DNA of 5,321 nt, taken from contig CAZRNR010000088.1 of NCBI GenBank assembly GCA_964601505.1, forward strand, positions 1-5,321. The letters are read 5' to 3'. The DNA is from DRWZ01 sp964601505 (GTDB lineage Bacteria > Calescibacteriota > Calescibacteriia > Calescibacteriales > Calescibacteriaceae). The position numbers and the translations under genes are program-made. The notes below the pieces were generated by a model. That model was not told the origin of the DNA. It worked only from the letters and a program-made list of their open reading frames with translations, and did no database searches. Positions 5,256-5,321 of the stretch are shown here, piece by piece. The stretch's first letter is position 1. Each line of letters opens with the position of its first letter.

Positions 5256-5261
5256 TAAAAT
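5256..5261 (+). promoter_or_regulatory. Possible -10 element (TAAAAT) for the right-edge gene
   Basis: TAAAAT is one mismatch from TATAAT, in the only AT-rich patch outside the element. It lies 13 nt before GTG 5275, which would give a very short leader. It also sits within the small palindrome CTTCTA-AAA-TAGAAG (5252-5266). No convincing -35 is seen; any original one may have been displaced by the element. Confidence 0.3.
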
Positions 5262-5274
5262 AGAAGCAGCAACC

Positions 5275-5321
5275 GTGCTGGAGCCCCTTCTCAGCACCCT
5301 GCTCCTCGCCCTCCTCTTCCT
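5275..5321 (+). CDS. 5' end of a gene with hydrophobic N-terminus (partial)
   Basis: From GTG 5275 the frame reads MLEPLLSTLLLALLF and continues off the right edge. The hydrophobic run suggests a signal peptide or first membrane helix. Codons are CTC/CTG/GCC-rich as in the left-hand host genes, so this is probably host sequence beyond the insertion. There is no Shine-Dalgarno; a near-leaderless transcript from the -10-like box at 5256-5261 is possible. The frame is also open for several codons upstream, so the true start, or a gene cut by the insertion, cannot be settled from 15 codons. Confidence 0.4.
   Translation, partial: MLEPLLSTLLLALLF

Noticed and set aside
1..5321. CRISPR array, tRNA or rRNA
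   Set aside because: No regularly spaced direct repeats, no cloverleaf with TTCGA-type arm, and no rRNA-like segments were seen on either strand.

Overview
The window is high-GC bacterial DNA. From 1 to about 3460 the coding strand is strongly G/C-biased at third codon positions, with heavy use of CTC/CTG, GAG, GCC, GGG and AGG and clear GGAGG-type ribosome binding sites. This resembles Thermus or a similar high-GC thermophile, but that is an inference from composition. No gene here fixes the species.

Left and centre (1-3420, all + strand): a compact, operon-like run. It holds the 3' end of an unrecognised gene (to 116), an unrecognised 250-residue gene (127-879) whose C-terminus matches that of its upstream neighbour, a possible 35-residue ORF (912-1019) coupled by TAATG to an unrecognised 173-residue gene (1019-1540), a class-beta amino-DNA methyltransferase (1589-2332), and a C5-cytosine DNA methyltransferase (2329-3420). 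The two methyltransferases overlap by GTGA and are probably translated together. No restriction endonuclease is recognisable. The pair could be orphan/regulatory methylases, the modification half of a restriction-modification locus, or anti-restriction cargo of a prophage or other accessory island.

Right (about 3461-5240): a complete-looking IS200/IS605-type insertion sequence on the - strand. It has tnpA (HUH/Y1 single-strand transposase, 5152-4730) overlapping tnpB (RNA-guided nuclease ancestor of Cas12, 4749-3499). The tnpB 3' end runs into consecutive stem-loops that look like an omega RNA scaffold, the last one being the right-end hairpin (3471-3490). A sister hairpin at the left end (5203-5222) differs at only 3 of 20 positions, two of them a compensating base-pair change. 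The left end is also enclosed by a 10-bp inverted repeat and followed by more palindromes before tnpA. The element is visibly less GC-rich than its flank and has none of the CTCGAG hexamers that are dense in the host DNA, which fits horizontal arrival. It sits about 40 bp past the methyltransferase stop, so no visible gene is broken on that side.

Right edge (5250-5321): an AT-rich promoter-like patch and a GTG-initiated ORF running off the window with a hydrophobic N-terminus.

The points most worth a second look are the TnpB with Gly at the usual RuvC-II glutamate position, its well-defined omega RNA and predicted guide, the elaborate left end, the two-methylase cassette, and the uncharacterised genes with shared C-termini.
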